DNA of 64,000 nt from Rhodobacter sp. 24-YEA-8 (GCF_900105075.1 NZ_FNSK01000001.1:943001-1007000), one strand, 5' to 3'; positions 9,129 through 18,089 are shown, numbered from the stretch's first letter. The notes: generated by a model from the sequence alone, not told the origin. Made by a program: numbers and translations.

Positions 9129-9764
9129 TCAGTCGCGGAAATAGCGGCTGTCCTTGATCTGATCCCAGGCCCAGACCACCTCTTGCAGCATCTCTTCCTG
9201 GCTGCGGTCGCCGCCATTCATATCGGGATGAAGAACCTTGATCAGGCCTTTGTATTGCTTGCGGATTTCCGTTTTGGTCATGGTGTCGCGGGAATCGAGG
9301 ATCTCCAGCGCTTTGCGCTCGGTTGGCGGCAGTTTGCGCGTCGCGCCGGTCGAGGCGGTCGAGGGCGCCGACCGGGTGCCCTTTTCGCCAAGGATCTCCA
9401 GCGGGTCATTCACCCCCATCCGGGCCCAGGCATTGCCGTCATCCTTTTTGGAAAACGGTTTGGTCTCACGTTCCCAGAGCCGGTCTTTCTCGACGATGCG
9501 TCTGAATTCCTCATCCGAGGTGCCGTCAAAGAAGTTCCACTTCAGATTGTATTCGCGAATATGGTCCTTACAGAACCAGAAAAATTCATCGAGCTGCTCA
9601 CGCGATTTCGGCGCACGGAACTCGCCGCCTCTGTCGCAATCAGGGTAGTCACAGCGATGCGTCGAGGTTGCAGCCGCAGAGACACCGGCGCGGCGGCCGG
9701 CGGATTTACGCTTCTTATCCGTGGAAACACGGAGATCGAATTCGAATGGGTTCTTACTGACCAT
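9129..9764 (-). CDS. J-domain protein with N-terminal Cys/His cluster
   Basis: A 211-residue protein with its J domain at the C-terminus (about residues 154-211), including the diagnostic HPD at 179-181 within VLHPDMNGG. The N-terminal half carries Cys38, Cys43, Cys65 and His68 (CDYPDC and FCKDH), a pattern that could bind zinc. It should stimulate the ATPase of a DnaK-type Hsp70 and recruit clients through the N-terminal part. It lacks the G/F and zinc-finger domains of true DnaJ. It is divergent from bolA 86 bases away and upstream of cobS-cobT, a neighbourhood I recall as conserved in Rhodobacteraceae. Confidence 0.9.
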   Translation of the reverse strand: MVSKNPFEFDLRVSTDKKRKSAGRRAGVSAAATSTHRCDYPDCDRGGEFRAPKSREQLDEFFWFCKDHIREYNLKWNFFDGTSDEEFRRIVEKDRLWERETKPFSKKDDGNAWARMGVNDPLEILGEKGTRSAPSTASTGATRKLPPTERKALEILDSRDTMTKTEIRKQYKGLIKVLHPDMNGGDRSQEEMLQEVVWAWDQIKDSRYFRD

Positions 9765-9850
9765 TGGATAGAGGGCCTTATGCTGCCTTTCCGACTCGGG
9801 CGGCCAAGTTTAGGTGATTTACCGGCGGATTGAAGAGGGGGTGGGTGAAA

Positions 9851-10102
9851 ATGCCCGTGATTGACGAAATCGAGACAAAGCTGCGCGCGGCCTTCGCGCC
9901 GGAGGAGCTGGAAGTGCTGAATGAGAGCCACCGCCATGCCGGGCATTCCGGCGATGATGGCACGGGTGAGACGCATTTCGCGGTGCGCATCCGCGCGGGT
10001 GTTTTCGCACCGATGAGCCGGATTGCCAGGCATCGCGCGGTGCTGGCAGCGCTTGATGATATCCCCGGGCGCATCCACGCGCTGGCGCTGGATATCGGCT
10101 GA
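9851..10102 (+). CDS. bolA: BolA-family protein
   Basis: 83 residues with the class II KH-like BolA fold: MPVIDEIETKLRAAF at the start, ESHRHAGH (cluster-ligand His region), THFAVRI, and a helix with RHRAVLAAL. BolA proteins pair with monothiol glutaredoxins and share a [2Fe-2S] cluster. The start at 9851 follows GAGGGGGTGGGTGAAA; a TTG at 9830 in the same frame lacks support. It is one of two BolA genes in the window. The other (36567-36809) is next to the glutaredoxin. Confidence 0.92.
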   Translation: MPVIDEIETKLRAAFAPEELEVLNESHRHAGHSGDDGTGETHFAVRIRAGVFAPMSRIARHRAVLAALDDIPGRIHALALDIG

Positions 10103-10186
10103 ATCCGGCTTACGGGCCGGGGGGGACTGCTGCCCCGGCTGCGGATATGCGAGGCTTTCTTTACGTGGATATGCAGGGAGGATGCC

Positions 10187-10654
10187 ATGCCGTTCAATCC
10201 CGAGACCGATTTGCGGATCGAGCGCCGCTTTCAGGCCGCGCCCGACCGCATCTGGCGCTGTCTGACCGAGCCCGCCCTGATCGAAGCCTGGTTCGCGCCG
10301 CGCCCCGTTGTCACCCGCGATGTCAGCCTGGATCTGCGGCCGGGCGGCTCCTTCCGTTCGGTGATGGATGTGCCGGGGCATGGCGAGATGCCGGGTCATG
10401 GCTGCGTGCTTGAGGTGGTTCCCGGGCGGCGCCTCGTCTGGACCGATCTGATGCGCGGCGGCTGGCATCCGAATGATGGCAGCTTTGGTTTTACCGCAGT
10501 GATGGAGGTCCTGCCCGACGGTGCGGGCTCGCTTTACCGCGCCAATGCGCTGCACCGCACGGCGGCCCAAAAGGCAGAGCATGAGAAAATGGGCTTTCAC
10601 GAGGGCTGGGGCGCGGCTGCCGATCAACTGGGAGAGCTTGCGCTGACGCTTTAA
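10187..10654 (+). CDS. SRPBCC (AHSA1/START-like) domain protein
   Basis: A single SRPBCC domain of 155 residues. Typical features are RRFQAAPDRIWRCLTEPALIEAWFAP near the N-terminus, the LRPGGSF turn, a GRRLVWTD strand, and a C-terminal helix containing HEGWGAAADQLGEL. These form a hydrophobic ligand cavity; members bind lipids or aromatic ligands or act as Aha1-like factors. The ligand cannot be told from sequence. The ATG at 10187 follows AGGGAGGATGCC, a strong ribosome site. It is 84 bases downstream of bolA and may be cotranscribed. Confidence 0.88.
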   Translation: MPFNPETDLRIERRFQAAPDRIWRCLTEPALIEAWFAPRPVVTRDVSLDLRPGGSFRSVMDVPGHGEMPGHGCVLEVVPGRRLVWTDLMRGGWHPNDGSFGFTAVMEVLPDGAGSLYRANALHRTAAQKAEHEKMGFHEGWGAAADQLGELALTL

Positions 10655-11118
10655 TCCCCGGATGCGGCAGGGGGGCTGCGGCTTGCCAGCCTGTTAAGCC
10701 GCCACGAGGGCTCGCGCAGTCAGCCCCCATCTGGCCCGCGACCTCTGCTGCCAGCGGGCAACGCCAGCCAGAGGCGCAACAGTCAACGTAAAGCCTGTCT
10801 TCGGCCAGCCAGGGCTTGTGCCAGGGGCTGGCAGCATCGATCCAGGCTGCCAGCATGCCGCGCGGGTCGCCGGGATCGGCGCCTCGCGCTTCGGCTCGCG
10901 TGGGTCGCGCCTATCGACAAACACCTTATCTCCTGCCGCCAGCAGTGTCGTAGCGGCGTCGGCTGCCATGGTGGTGGTCGCGACATTGGTCAGCGCCAGA
11001 AGATTGCGATATCCCCGTTTTTCGCGCGGCTCTGTTATGGACTTCACCCCTGATTCTGCTGCCATTCTGCCAGGCCGGGCACCGTCTGGCGAGGGTGCAG
11101 ATGAAGGAGCGTTTTGCC
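10655..11118. other. 464-base gap with possible decayed coding sequence
   Basis: No intact gene is supported. On the minus strand one frame (about 10694-11060) reads protein-like segments such as TNVATTTMAADAATTLL. A second minus frame (about 10730-10860) reads AAWIDAASPWHKPWLAEDR. The switch between frames would suit a broken gene, but I recognise no family, and both could be chance in GC-rich DNA. No RNA gene is seen. Confidence 0.3.
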
Positions 11119-11577
11119 ATGACCCGGATCCCGCCTCCTGTTTCAACCCCGCGTCTGGCTGCGCTTGCCGTGGTGGCACATGAGGGAAGGGTGCTGCTGG
11201 TGCGGCGCCGGAACCCGCCTGATCAGGGGCTCTGGGGCTATCCCGGCGGCAAGGTGGAGTTCGGCGAGCGCGTCTGCGACGCGGCCCTGCGCGAGCTGAC
11301 CGAGGAAACCGGGATCATCGCGTCTGTCATGGGCCAGCTGCCCGGGCTTGATATCATCGGGCCGGCGCAGGCGGGCACAGCGGGGGTGGCCTGGCATTAT
11401 TTCCTGGTGCCGGTGGTCTGCCGCTACCTTTCGGGCGAGGTCCTGGCGGCGGATGATGCCGAAGAGGCCGCCTGGTTCCCCTGGGACACGGTGCTGGCCC
11501 GCGGCCTTCCGATGAGCGCGGATGTCGATGCGGTTCTGCGCGCGGCGCTTCACGAGGCAGCGACTGCCGCCCCCTGA
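11119..11577 (+). CDS. Nudix hydrolase
   Basis: 152 residues. The Nudix box is complete: GKVEFGE, seven residues, then RELTEETGI, giving the Mg2+-binding Glu residues. Flanking sequence (LLVRRRNPPDQGLWGYPGG) is of the ADP-ribose/8-oxo-dGTP pyrophosphatase type. It should hydrolyse a nucleoside diphosphate linked to another moiety; the substrate is not predictable. The start at 11119 follows AAGGAGCGTTTTGCC; an ATG at 11095 lies before that ribosome site and is less likely. PepN follows on the same strand after 77 bases. Confidence 0.92.
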   Translation: MTRIPPPVSTPRLAALAVVAHEGRVLLVRRRNPPDQGLWGYPGGKVEFGERVCDAALRELTEETGIIASVMGQLPGLDIIGPAQAGTAGVAWHYFLVPVVCRYLSGEVLAADDAEEAAWFPWDTVLARGLPMSADVDAVLRAALHEAATAAP

Positions 11578-11654
11578 ACTGATCTTCAGGCCGGCCCCTT
11601 GTAACCGTCGGGGCAGGCGTCCAGGTATTCGTATATAAGGAAAGGGAAATCGCC

Positions 11655-14306
11655 ATGACCGCCGATCATTCCAGCCCCGACGAGCCCTCCGTCGCCGAGC
11701 CATCTGTCGCAGAAACCCCCTCCGCTGATGCCGGTTCGGACAGGGCCCTTGACCCGCGCACCGTCTGGCTGGCCGATTACCGCCCCTTCAGCCATCTGAT
11801 CGACCGGGTCGGGCTGACCTTCCAGCTTGCGCCGAAATCCACTAAAGTTACGGCAAAGCTGCATCTGCGCCCCAATCCCGAGGCGAAGGGCCGCCATGTG
11901 CTGCGGCTTGACGGCGAGGATCTGCGGCTGATCTCGCTGCGCCTTGACGGGGCGCTGCTGGATCTGACCCCGGACGAGAGCGGGCTGACCATTCCCGCCG
12001 ACCTTCTGCCCGATGGTCCCTTCACGCTGGAAACGCTGGTCGAGATCGATCCGGTCTCGAATACCGCGCTTGAGGGGCTTTACATGTCGAACGGCATGTA
12101 TTGCACGCAATGCGAGGCCCAGGGCTTTCGCAAAATCACTTTCTACCCCGACCGTCCCGATGTGATGGCGCGCTTTCATGTCCGCATCGAAAGCGATCTG
12201 CCGGTGCTTTTGTCCAACGGAAATCCGGCGGGGCGCGGCGGGTCCTGGGCGGAATGGGATGACCCCTGGCCCAAACCCGCCTATCTTTTTGCGCTGGTGG
12301 CCGGTGATCTCGTGGCGCATCACGACAGCTTCACCACGCGGTCAGGCCGCGCCGTCGATCTGGAGATCTGGGTCCGTCCGGGTGATGAAAATCGCTGCGC
12401 CTGGGCGATGGACAGCCTGATCCGTTCGATGAAATGGGACGAAGAGGTTTACGGGCGCGAATATGATCTCGACGTTTTCAACATCGTCGCCGTCGATGAT
12501 TTCAACATGGGCGCGATGGAGAATAAGGGGCTGAACATCTTCAACTCCAAATTCGTGCTGGCCAGCCCCGAGACCGCCACAGACGACGATTTCGGCCGGA
12601 TCGAGGCGATCATCGCGCATGAATATTTCCACAACTGGACCGGCAATCGTATCACCTGCCGCGACTGGTTCCAGCTTTGCCTGAAAGAGGGGCTGACGGT
12701 CTTCCGCGATCAGCAATTCTCGGGCGATATGCGGTCCCATGCGGTGAAACGGATCGAGGATGTGGCGCTGCTCCGCGCCCGGCAGTTCCGCGAGGATCAG
12801 GGGCCGCTGGCGCATCCGGTGCGGCCCGAAAGCTTTGTCGAGATCAACAATTTCTACACCGCCACCGTCTATGAAAAAGGCGCCGAGCTGATCGGAATGC
12901 TGAAGACCCTGGTCGGTGATGCGGCCTGGGATCAGGCGCTTGATCTTTATTTCACCCGCCATGATGGCGATGCCGCGACCATCGAAGACTGGCTGAAGGT
13001 CTTTGAAGACGTGACCGGCCGAGATCTGAGCCAGTTCAGCCGCTGGTATCACGAGGCCGGCACCCCACGTCTGAACCTTTGCGAAAGCTTTGAAAACGGG
13101 CGCTATACGCTGACCTTCCGCCAGAACAGTCCGGCGACGCCCGGCCAGGCGCAGAAGACGGCGAAGGTGATCCCGATTGCGGTCGGGCTCCTCGCGCCGG
13201 ACGGGTCCGAGGTGGTGCCGACCCGGGTGCTCGAGATGACAGATACCGAGCAATCCTTCACATTCGACGGGCTTGCGGCGCGCCCGGTGGCCTCTGTCCT
13301 GCGCGGGTTCTCGGCGCCCGTGGTGCTGGAGCGTGAGACCACAGCGTCCGAGCGCGCCTTCCTGCTCGCCCATGACAGTGACCTCTTCAACCGCTACGAG
13401 GCGGGCCGCTCGCTCGCGCGCGAGATGCTGACCGATCTGGTGCGGGGCAAGGATGACCTTCTGGCCGGCTGGATCCGGGCCCTGGTGCCGCTGATCCGCG
13501 ATCGGGGGCTTGATCCTGCTTTCCGCGCGCTTTTGCTGCGCCTGCCGGGCGAGGATGATCTGGCCCAGGCGCTGCATGATCAGGGTATCGAACCCGATCC
13601 CGACGCGATAAGGGCCGCCCGTCGCCTTGCCGTGCAGGACCTGGCTCAAGCGCTCAAAGCCGATCTGGACGGGCTGATCCGGGGTCTGGCCGATACCGGC
13701 CCCTTCCTCCCGGACGCTGCCGGTGCGGGGCGGCGGGCGCTGACCAATGCGCTGCTTGCGCTATTGTCGCGTGTGGAGGATGGGGCCGCTGCGAGGTCGG
13801 CCTTTGCCGCCGCCAGCAATATGACCGCAAGCATCGGCGCGTTGACGGCGCTGCTGGATATTGGTGCGGGCGAGGCGGAACTGACGGCCTTCGCGTCCCG
13901 CTGGTCCGCTGACCGCAATGTCATGGACAAATGGTTCTCGCTGCAAATCAGCTGCGCCGCACCGGAGCGGGTGGCGGCGCTGGTTGGTGAGCTGACCCAG
14001 AGGCCGGATTTCGACCTGAAGAACCCCAATCGCTTCCGCGCGGTGTTCGGCGCTTTCGCGGCCAATCACGCGGGCTTCCACCGCGCGGATGGCTCGGGCT
14101 ACCGGCTCTTGGCGGACTGGCTGTTGCAGCTGGACCCGCTGAACCCGCAGACGGCGGCCCGCATGTCGACCGCGTTCGAGACCTGGCCGCGCTATGACGC
14201 GACGCGCCAGGGTCTGATCCGAGCCGCGCTGAGCCGCATCCTCGCCACGCCCGGCCTCAGCCGGGATCTGTCGGAAATGGCCGGGCGAATGCTCGCGGCC
14301 AGGTAA
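11655..14306 (+). CDS. pepN: Aminopeptidase N (M1 metallopeptidase)
   Basis: An 883-residue M1 peptidase of the bacterial PepN length class. The exopeptidase motif GAMEN is at residues 286-290, and zinc ligands are HEYFH (322-326) and Glu345 in KEGLTVF. The N-terminal beta domain, thermolysin-like domain, and long C-terminal helical domain are all present. It removes N-terminal residues from peptides in the cytoplasm. The N-terminus has an unusual extension with repeated PSVAEPSVAE residues before the family start (RTVWLADYRPF). The start at 11655 follows AAGGAAAGGGAAATCGCC. Confidence 0.97.
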   Translation: MTADHSSPDEPSVAEPSVAETPSADAGSDRALDPRTVWLADYRPFSHLIDRVGLTFQLAPKSTKVTAKLHLRPNPEAKGRHVLRLDGEDLRLISLRLDGALLDLTPDESGLTIPADLLPDGPFTLETLVEIDPVSNTALEGLYMSNGMYCTQCEAQGFRKITFYPDRPDVMARFHVRIESDLPVLLSNGNPAGRGGSWAEWDDPWPKPAYLFALVAGDLVAHHDSFTTRSGRAVDLEIWVRPGDENRCAWAMDSLIRSMKWDEEVYGREYDLDVFNIVAVDDFNMGAMENKGLNIFNSKFVLASPETATDDDFGRIEAIIAHEYFHNWTGNRITCRDWFQLCLKEGLTVFRDQQFSGDMRSHAVKRIEDVALLRARQFREDQGPLAHPVRPESFVEINNFYTATVYEKGAELIGMLKTLVGDAAWDQALDLYFTRHDGDAATIEDWLKVFEDVTGRDLSQFSRWYHEAGTPRLNLCESFENGRYTLTFRQNSPATPGQAQKTAKVIPIAVGLLAPDGSEVVPTRVLEMTDTEQSFTFDGLAARPVASVLRGFSAPVVLERETTASERAFLLAHDSDLFNRYEAGRSLAREMLTDLVRGKDDLLAGWIRALVPLIRDRGLDPAFRALLLRLPGEDDLAQALHDQGIEPDPDAIRAARRLAVQDLAQALKADLDGLIRGLADTGPFLPDAAGAGRRALTNALLALLSRVEDGAAARSAFAAASNMTASIGALTALLDIGAGEAELTAFASRWSADRNVMDKWFSLQISCAAPERVAALVGELTQRPDFDLKNPNRFRAVFGAFAANHAGFHRADGSGYRLLADWLLQLDPLNPQTAARMSTAFETWPRYDATRQGLIRAALSRILATPGLSRDLSEMAGRMLAAR

Positions 14307-14426
14307 CGGCCGCAGGTCAGGAAAACCTGCCGGAAGCCGCAAGCCTCCGGCCAGGATATTGACCTGCAAAGCCAGATGTCTTCACATGAGCGTGAATTTC
14401 AGACGTGAATTGTTGGAGGTATACCA

Positions 14427-14960
14427 TTGCCGGTTATCATCGCACTTCTCGGGATCATTGCGACGGCGGCCATCTGGTATTGGCGGATGAAGGCGGCCGG
14501 GCAGGCAGCGCAGGATCTGGTCGGCGTCGCGCAGGATGTCATGTCTGCGGCACGCCGCTTTGGCTTTCGGCGCCGCTATAACGAACATCCGGTGGAAAGC
14601 CTGCAGGATGGCGATGTCGCCATCGCCGGCGCAGCCCTTGCCTTTCTGGAATTGACGGGTCTGCCGACCTCTGAACAACAGGATGCGCTGCTGATCTCAT
14701 TGCAACGTCATCTCGGCTATGACCGGGCGGGCGCAGAAGAGGCGGTGATTTTGGGCCGCTGGCTGATCAATGAATCGAAAGGCGTCGATCCGGGGTTGAA
14801 ACGGCTGACAAAACGGGTGTGGAAACTGAAGGGCGCCGAGGGTTTCGCGCCGCTGATGCAGGTGGTGAAAGACATCGCAGCCGCCTCGCGCGATGGCAAC
14901 CTGTCGCCGCGCCAGCGTGACGCGCTTGACGACATTGCCCGCCAGTTCCGCGTCAGCTGA
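14427..14960 (+). CDS. Membrane-anchored TerB/DjlA-like hypothetical protein
   Basis: 177 residues. The N-terminus has one hydrophobic span (VIIALLGIIATAAIWYW). A helical region of about residues 60-175 follows, with acidic helix caps (LQDGDVAIAG, ELTGLPTSEQQ, DGNLSPRQRD), resembling the TerB/DjlA N-terminal fold. The function is unknown; such modules often sit in stress-response membrane proteins. The start is a rare TTG at 14427, chosen because TTGGAGGT is six bases upstream and no ATG or GTG fits. A strong hairpin follows the stop. Confidence 0.72.
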   Translation: MPVIIALLGIIATAAIWYWRMKAAGQAAQDLVGVAQDVMSAARRFGFRRRYNEHPVESLQDGDVAIAGAALAFLELTGLPTSEQQDALLISLQRHLGYDRAGAEEAVILGRWLINESKGVDPGLKRLTKRVWKLKGAEGFAPLMQVVKDIAAASRDGNLSPRQRDALDDIARQFRVS

Positions 14961-14999
14961 GGCGGGTGCGCGCTTTTCCCCTGACCCGAATAGTCAAAG

Positions 15000-15020
15000 G
15001 GCCCCGCAAGGGGCCGTTTT
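15000..15020. terminator. Intrinsic terminator between convergent genes
   Basis: GGCCCC-GCAA-GGGGCC forms a six-pair stem with a GNRA loop followed by GTTTT on the plus strand, 40 bases after the TerB-like gene. The minus strand has the same stem, so it could serve the transglycosylase gene too. Confidence 0.75.
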
Positions 15021-15045
15021 CATATCCGCGCCATCATGGCCCGGA

Positions 15046-15678
15046 TCAGAGTTTCGCTGACCCCGAGCACCAGGGCTGAGCCGATGTCCAGGCCGCCATC
15101 TCGGCGCGCTTTTCGGATTTGCGGAACGGGCCCCAGTCGCGGCCAATGCCCTGATTGCCGGCGCCGGCAACAACCCCGTCCCGTGCCACGGCTTTCGAGA
15201 AGATCTCGACCGCACAGCTCAGATTCTCGCCACCGTCTTTCAGTGCCGAAACCGATTGCGCGTCACAGCCATGCGAGGCCGCCGTGCGCGGCGAGATCTG
15301 CATCAGCCCGATATAGCGCCCGCCACCGCCCGAAGCTTTCGGGTTCCAGGTGCTTTCATGTTTCGCAACCGCATGCATCAGCCCGACCCAGAAGGCGCGG
15401 CGTTGTTCGACCGATGCCGATTTATAGGCCGGGCACCAGCTTGCGATATCAGAGGGCACGCGCGCCGAAAGCTCGGCATCCTTCTGAGACACGGCGGCCA
15501 GGGCCTCATAGGTCCATTCCTTTGATCCGGAATAGCGCTCCCAGCCCATTTGCGAGGTGGCGATGAAACTCTCGGAGGGAACTGCTTTGGTTCTGCCACC
15601 GGCCTGAACGCAGGCGCTCAGAGACAGGGCAACCGTTACTGCCGCAAGGGCACGCAGACCCAACCTGGAGATTTTCAT
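15046..15678 (-). CDS. Lytic transglycosylase lipoprotein (SLT domain)
   Basis: 210 residues with a lipoprotein signal ending LSLSAC (Cys23 region). The SLT fold is indicated by AVAKHESTWNPKA (catalytic Glu in HES), then GRYIGLMQISP and a downstream SCAVEIF helix. It would cleave peptidoglycan strands to form 1,6-anhydromuramic acid, anchored in the outer membrane or periplasm. It is short, so it has the catalytic core only, without superhelical or LysM domains. It is divergent from gatB. Confidence 0.9.
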   Translation of the reverse strand: MKISRLGLRALAAVTVALSLSACVQAGGRTKAVPSESFIATSQMGWERYSGSKEWTYEALAAVSQKDAELSARVPSDIASWCPAYKSASVEQRRAFWVGLMHAVAKHESTWNPKASGGGGRYIGLMQISPRTAASHGCDAQSVSALKDGGENLSCAVEIFSKAVARDGVVAGAGNQGIGRDWGPFRKSEKRAEMAAWTSAQPWCSGSAKL

Positions 15679-16073
15679 GCTTCTTGCCTTCTATGGCCTC
15701 GGGACAATGCCGAAAGGGCGAACCGGATAAGAGGCAGGCCAGGGGAATCGACGGTGCGGCAATAAGCGGCAAAGCCCGGATATGCAAAGTTCTGTGCGAA
15801 AAACCGGCGGGTTCTCGCCAGTGCTCCTGGCGGGAACCTGGCGGGATTTTGCCCGAAGCGGCATTTTCCTGCGGTTTTTCCCTGCATCTGGCCCGGGATC
15901 TCCCCCAGCCTTTCCTGTGCGAAAGCCGCCCCGGTCAGGGCCAGCCGGGTCTTGCCCCCGACCCGCGCGCGCCCTAAACACCGTCGGGACCGCTTAACGG
16001 GGTTTTTTTCCGGCCTCCCGCAGCGTGTGATTCTGTCAACCGACCCGATCCCGACCTGCCGCAGAGGTGGACT
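15679..16073. other. 395-base divergent intergenic region (transglycosylase / gatB)
   Basis: It must hold promoters for both flanking genes. I see no supported coding sequence. One strong hairpin lies at 15811-15837 (see separate entry), and a T7 tract is at about 16004-16010. No RNA gene is recognised. Confidence 0.5.
15811..15837. promoter_or_regulatory. Long stem-loop in divergent intergenic region
   Basis: GTTCTCGCCAG-TGCTC-CTGGCGGGAAC forms an 11-pair stem with one G-T wobble. CTGGCGGGA is repeated directly after it, followed by TTTT. It could be an operator, a leader structure or part of a small RNA; the sequence alone does not decide. Confidence 0.45.
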
Positions 16074-17585
16074 ATGCTCGATCTGACCTATACGCCCCCC
16101 GTTCCGAAAGTTATCGCCGGTGCGAAACATGACTGGGAACTGGTGATCGGGATGGAGATCCATGCCCAGGTCGCCTCGAATTCCAAGCTGTTCTCGGGGG
16201 CCTCGACCACCTTCGGCGCCGAGCCGAACACCAATGTCAGCTTTGTTGACTGCGCGATGCCAGGCATGCTGCCTGTGATCAATGAATTCTGCGTCGAACA
16301 GGCGGTCCGCACCGGGCTGGGCCTTAAGGCGGAAATCAACCTGCGCTCGGCCTTTGACCGCAAGAACTATTTCTACCCGGACCTGCCGCAGGGCTATCAG
16401 ATCAGCCAGCTCTATCACCCGATTGTGGGCGAGGGCGAAGTTCTGGTCGAAATGGGCCCGGGCGTCGCGCGTCTGGTCAGGATCGAGCGCATCCACCTCG
16501 AACAGGATGCCGGCAAGTCGATCCATGACATCGACCCGAACCTGAGCTTTGTCGATTTCAACCGCACCGGTGTTGCGCTGATGGAAATCGTCTCGCGCCC
16601 CGATATCCGCGGGCCGGAGGAAGCCGCAGCCTATGTCGCCAAGATGCGCCAGATCCTGCGTTATCTCGGCACCTGTGACGGCAATATGCAAAACGGCAAT
16701 CTGCGGGCCGATGTCAACGTCTCGGTCTGCCGCCCGGGCCAGTATGAGAAATACCAGGCGAGCCAGGATTTCAGCCATCTCGGCACGCGGTGCGAGTTGA
16801 AGAACATGAACTCCATGCGCTTCATCCAGGCTGCGATTGATTTCGAGGCCCGCCGCCAGATCGCCATTCTCGAAGATGGCGGCGAAGTGGTGCAGGAAAC
16901 CCGGCTCTACGATCCCGATAAGAACGAGACCCGCTCGATGCGCTCGAAAGAAGAGGCGCATGATTACCGTTATTTCCCATGCCCCGATCTTCTGCCGCTG
17001 GAAATCGAACAGGCCTGGGTCGACGGGATCGCGGAATCGATGCCCGAACTGCCCGATGCCAAAAAGGCGCGGTTCATGTCGGATTACGGGCTGACCGATT
17101 ACGACGCCTCGGTGCTGACGGCTGAACTGGAAAATGCCAGCTATTTCGACGCGGTCGCCAGGGGCAGGGATGGCAAGCTCTCGGCCAATTGGGTGATCAA
17201 CGAGCTGTTTGGCCGGCTGAAAAAGGAAGGCCAGGAAATCGGCGAAAGCCCGGTATCCAGCGCCCAGCTTGGCGGCATTGTCGATCTGATTTCCGCGAAT
17301 GTGATTTCGGGCAAAATTGCCAAGGATCTGTTCGAGATCGTCTGGACCGAGGGCGGCGACCCGGCGGTTCTGGTCGAGGAACGCGGCATGAAGCAGGTGA
17401 CGGACACGGGTGCCATTGAGGCGGCGGTCGATCAGATCATCGCTGAAAACCCCGCCCAGGTTGAAAAAGCCAAACAGAACCCGAAACTTGCAGGCTGGTT
17501 CGTAGGCCAGGTGATGAAGGCCACCGGCGGCAAGGCGGCCCCCGGTGCGGTCAACGATCTGGTGATGAAAAAGCTCGGCCTCTGA
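16074..17585 (+). CDS. gatB: Aspartyl/glutamyl-tRNA(Asn/Gln) amidotransferase subunit B
   Basis: 503 residues with all GatB hallmarks: [56 protein letters not shown] and the C-terminal YqeY-like tail. GatB binds the mischarged tRNA and phosphorylates its Glu or Asp so that GatA-derived ammonia can amidate it. gatC and gatA are not adjacent, the usual case in alphaproteobacteria. The ATG at 16074 follows GCAGAGGTGGACT. Confidence 0.98.
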   Translation: MLDLTYTPPVPKVIAGAKHDWELVIGMEIHAQVASNSKLFSGASTTFGAEPNTNVSFVDCAMPGMLPVINEFCVEQAVRTGLGLKAEINLRSAFDRKNYFYPDLPQGYQISQLYHPIVGEGEVLVEMGPGVARLVRIERIHLEQDAGKSIHDIDPNLSFVDFNRTGVALMEIVSRPDIRGPEEAAAYVAKMRQILRYLGTCDGNMQNGNLRADVNVSVCRPGQYEKYQASQDFSHLGTRCELKNMNSMRFIQAAIDFEARRQIAILEDGGEVVQETRLYDPDKNETRSMRSKEEAHDYRYFPCPDLLPLEIEQAWVDGIAESMPELPDAKKARFMSDYGLTDYDASVLTAELENASYFDAVARGRDGKLSANWVINELFGRLKKEGQEIGESPVSSAQLGGIVDLISANVISGKIAKDLFEIVWTEGGDPAVLVEERGMKQVTDTGAIEAAVDQIIAENPAQVEKAKQNPKLAGWFVGQVMKATGGKAAPGAVNDLVMKKLGL

Positions 17586-17602
17586 GGCACGGCCAAAGGG
17601 TG

Positions 17603-17618
17603 GTTGCCTTCGGGCAAC
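17603..17618 (+). terminator. Stem-loop after gatB
   Basis: GTTGCC-TTCG-GGCAAC is a six-pair stem with a UUCG loop, 18 bases after the gatB stop. There is no U-tract, so it is at best a weak terminator or an RNA 3' stabiliser. Confidence 0.45.
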
Positions 17619-17704
17619 AGAAAACAGACAGGCTCCGGCATGGCTTGACCGCCCCGGGGCCTGTGTTAATTTTCGGCCCAGGGGCGTGAAACCGTCGCTC
17701 CGAT

Positions 17705-17765
17705 GGCATGGGGACGACCCCGTTGCCTCAGGTTCTGCCCGGGACGGCCCGGCTCTTCTGGAGGC
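17705..17765 (+). promoter_or_regulatory. Guanidine-II (mini-ykkC) riboswitch upstream of gdx
   Basis: Two hairpins with ACGR loops lie just before the gene. Hairpin 1 is GGCATGGGG-ACGA-CCCCGT(T)GCC (17705-17727), and hairpin 2 is CCGGG-ACGG-CCCGG (17739-17752). Paired stem-loops with ACGA/ACGG tetraloops are the diagnostic of mini-ykkC RNAs, which bind guanidinium and precede SugE/Gdx exporters. The Shine-Dalgarno GGAGG is at 17760-17764. The segment GCCTC at 17725-17729, partly inside hairpin 1, is complementary to GAGGC at 17761-17765. Ligand-stabilised hairpins would therefore free the ribosome site. Confidence 0.88.
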
Positions 17766-17774
17766 ATGGCCGTA

Positions 17775-18089
17775 ATGGCATGGATTTTTCTGATTGTTGC
17801 CGGGGTGCTCGAGGTTCTCTGGGCCTATAGCATGAAACTCTCGGATGGGTTTACGAAGCTTTGGCCCAGCGTCATCACGCTGGTGGCGATGGTGTTCAGC
17901 TTCGGGCTTTTGTCACTGGCGATGCGGGTGCTGCCTCTGGGCACCGCCTATACGATCTGGACCGGGATCGGTGCGGTCGGGGCGTTTGTGGTCGGGATCA
18001 TATTCCTGCACGAGCCTGCGACGGCGCTGCGCATTCTTGCCGCCTGTATGATCGTCGGTGGTCTGATCCTGATGAAGCTGTCCTCCTGA
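17775..18089 (+). CDS. gdx: Guanidinium exporter Gdx (SugE), SMR family
   Basis: 104 residues with four transmembrane helices. The first is MAWIFLIVAGVLEVLWAYSMK, with the essential Glu of SMR transporters. The motif LPLGTAYTIWTGIGAVG is of the SugE/Gdx subtype rather than EmrE. The protein works as an antiparallel dimer and exchanges protons for guanidinium. The start at 17775 gives the usual Gdx N-terminus; an in-frame ATG at 17766 is only one base after the Shine-Dalgarno. The upstream guanidine-II riboswitch supports the substrate assignment independently. Confidence 0.95.
   Translation: MAWIFLIVAGVLEVLWAYSMKLSDGFTKLWPSVITLVAMVFSFGLLSLAMRVLPLGTAYTIWTGIGAVGAFVVGIIFLHEPATALRILAACMIVGGLILMKLSS

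Noticed and set aside
12342..13649. 435-codon antisense frame inside pepN
   Set aside because: It is the shadow of a gene with intact GAMEN and HEYFH motifs; no ribosome site or recognisable protein.
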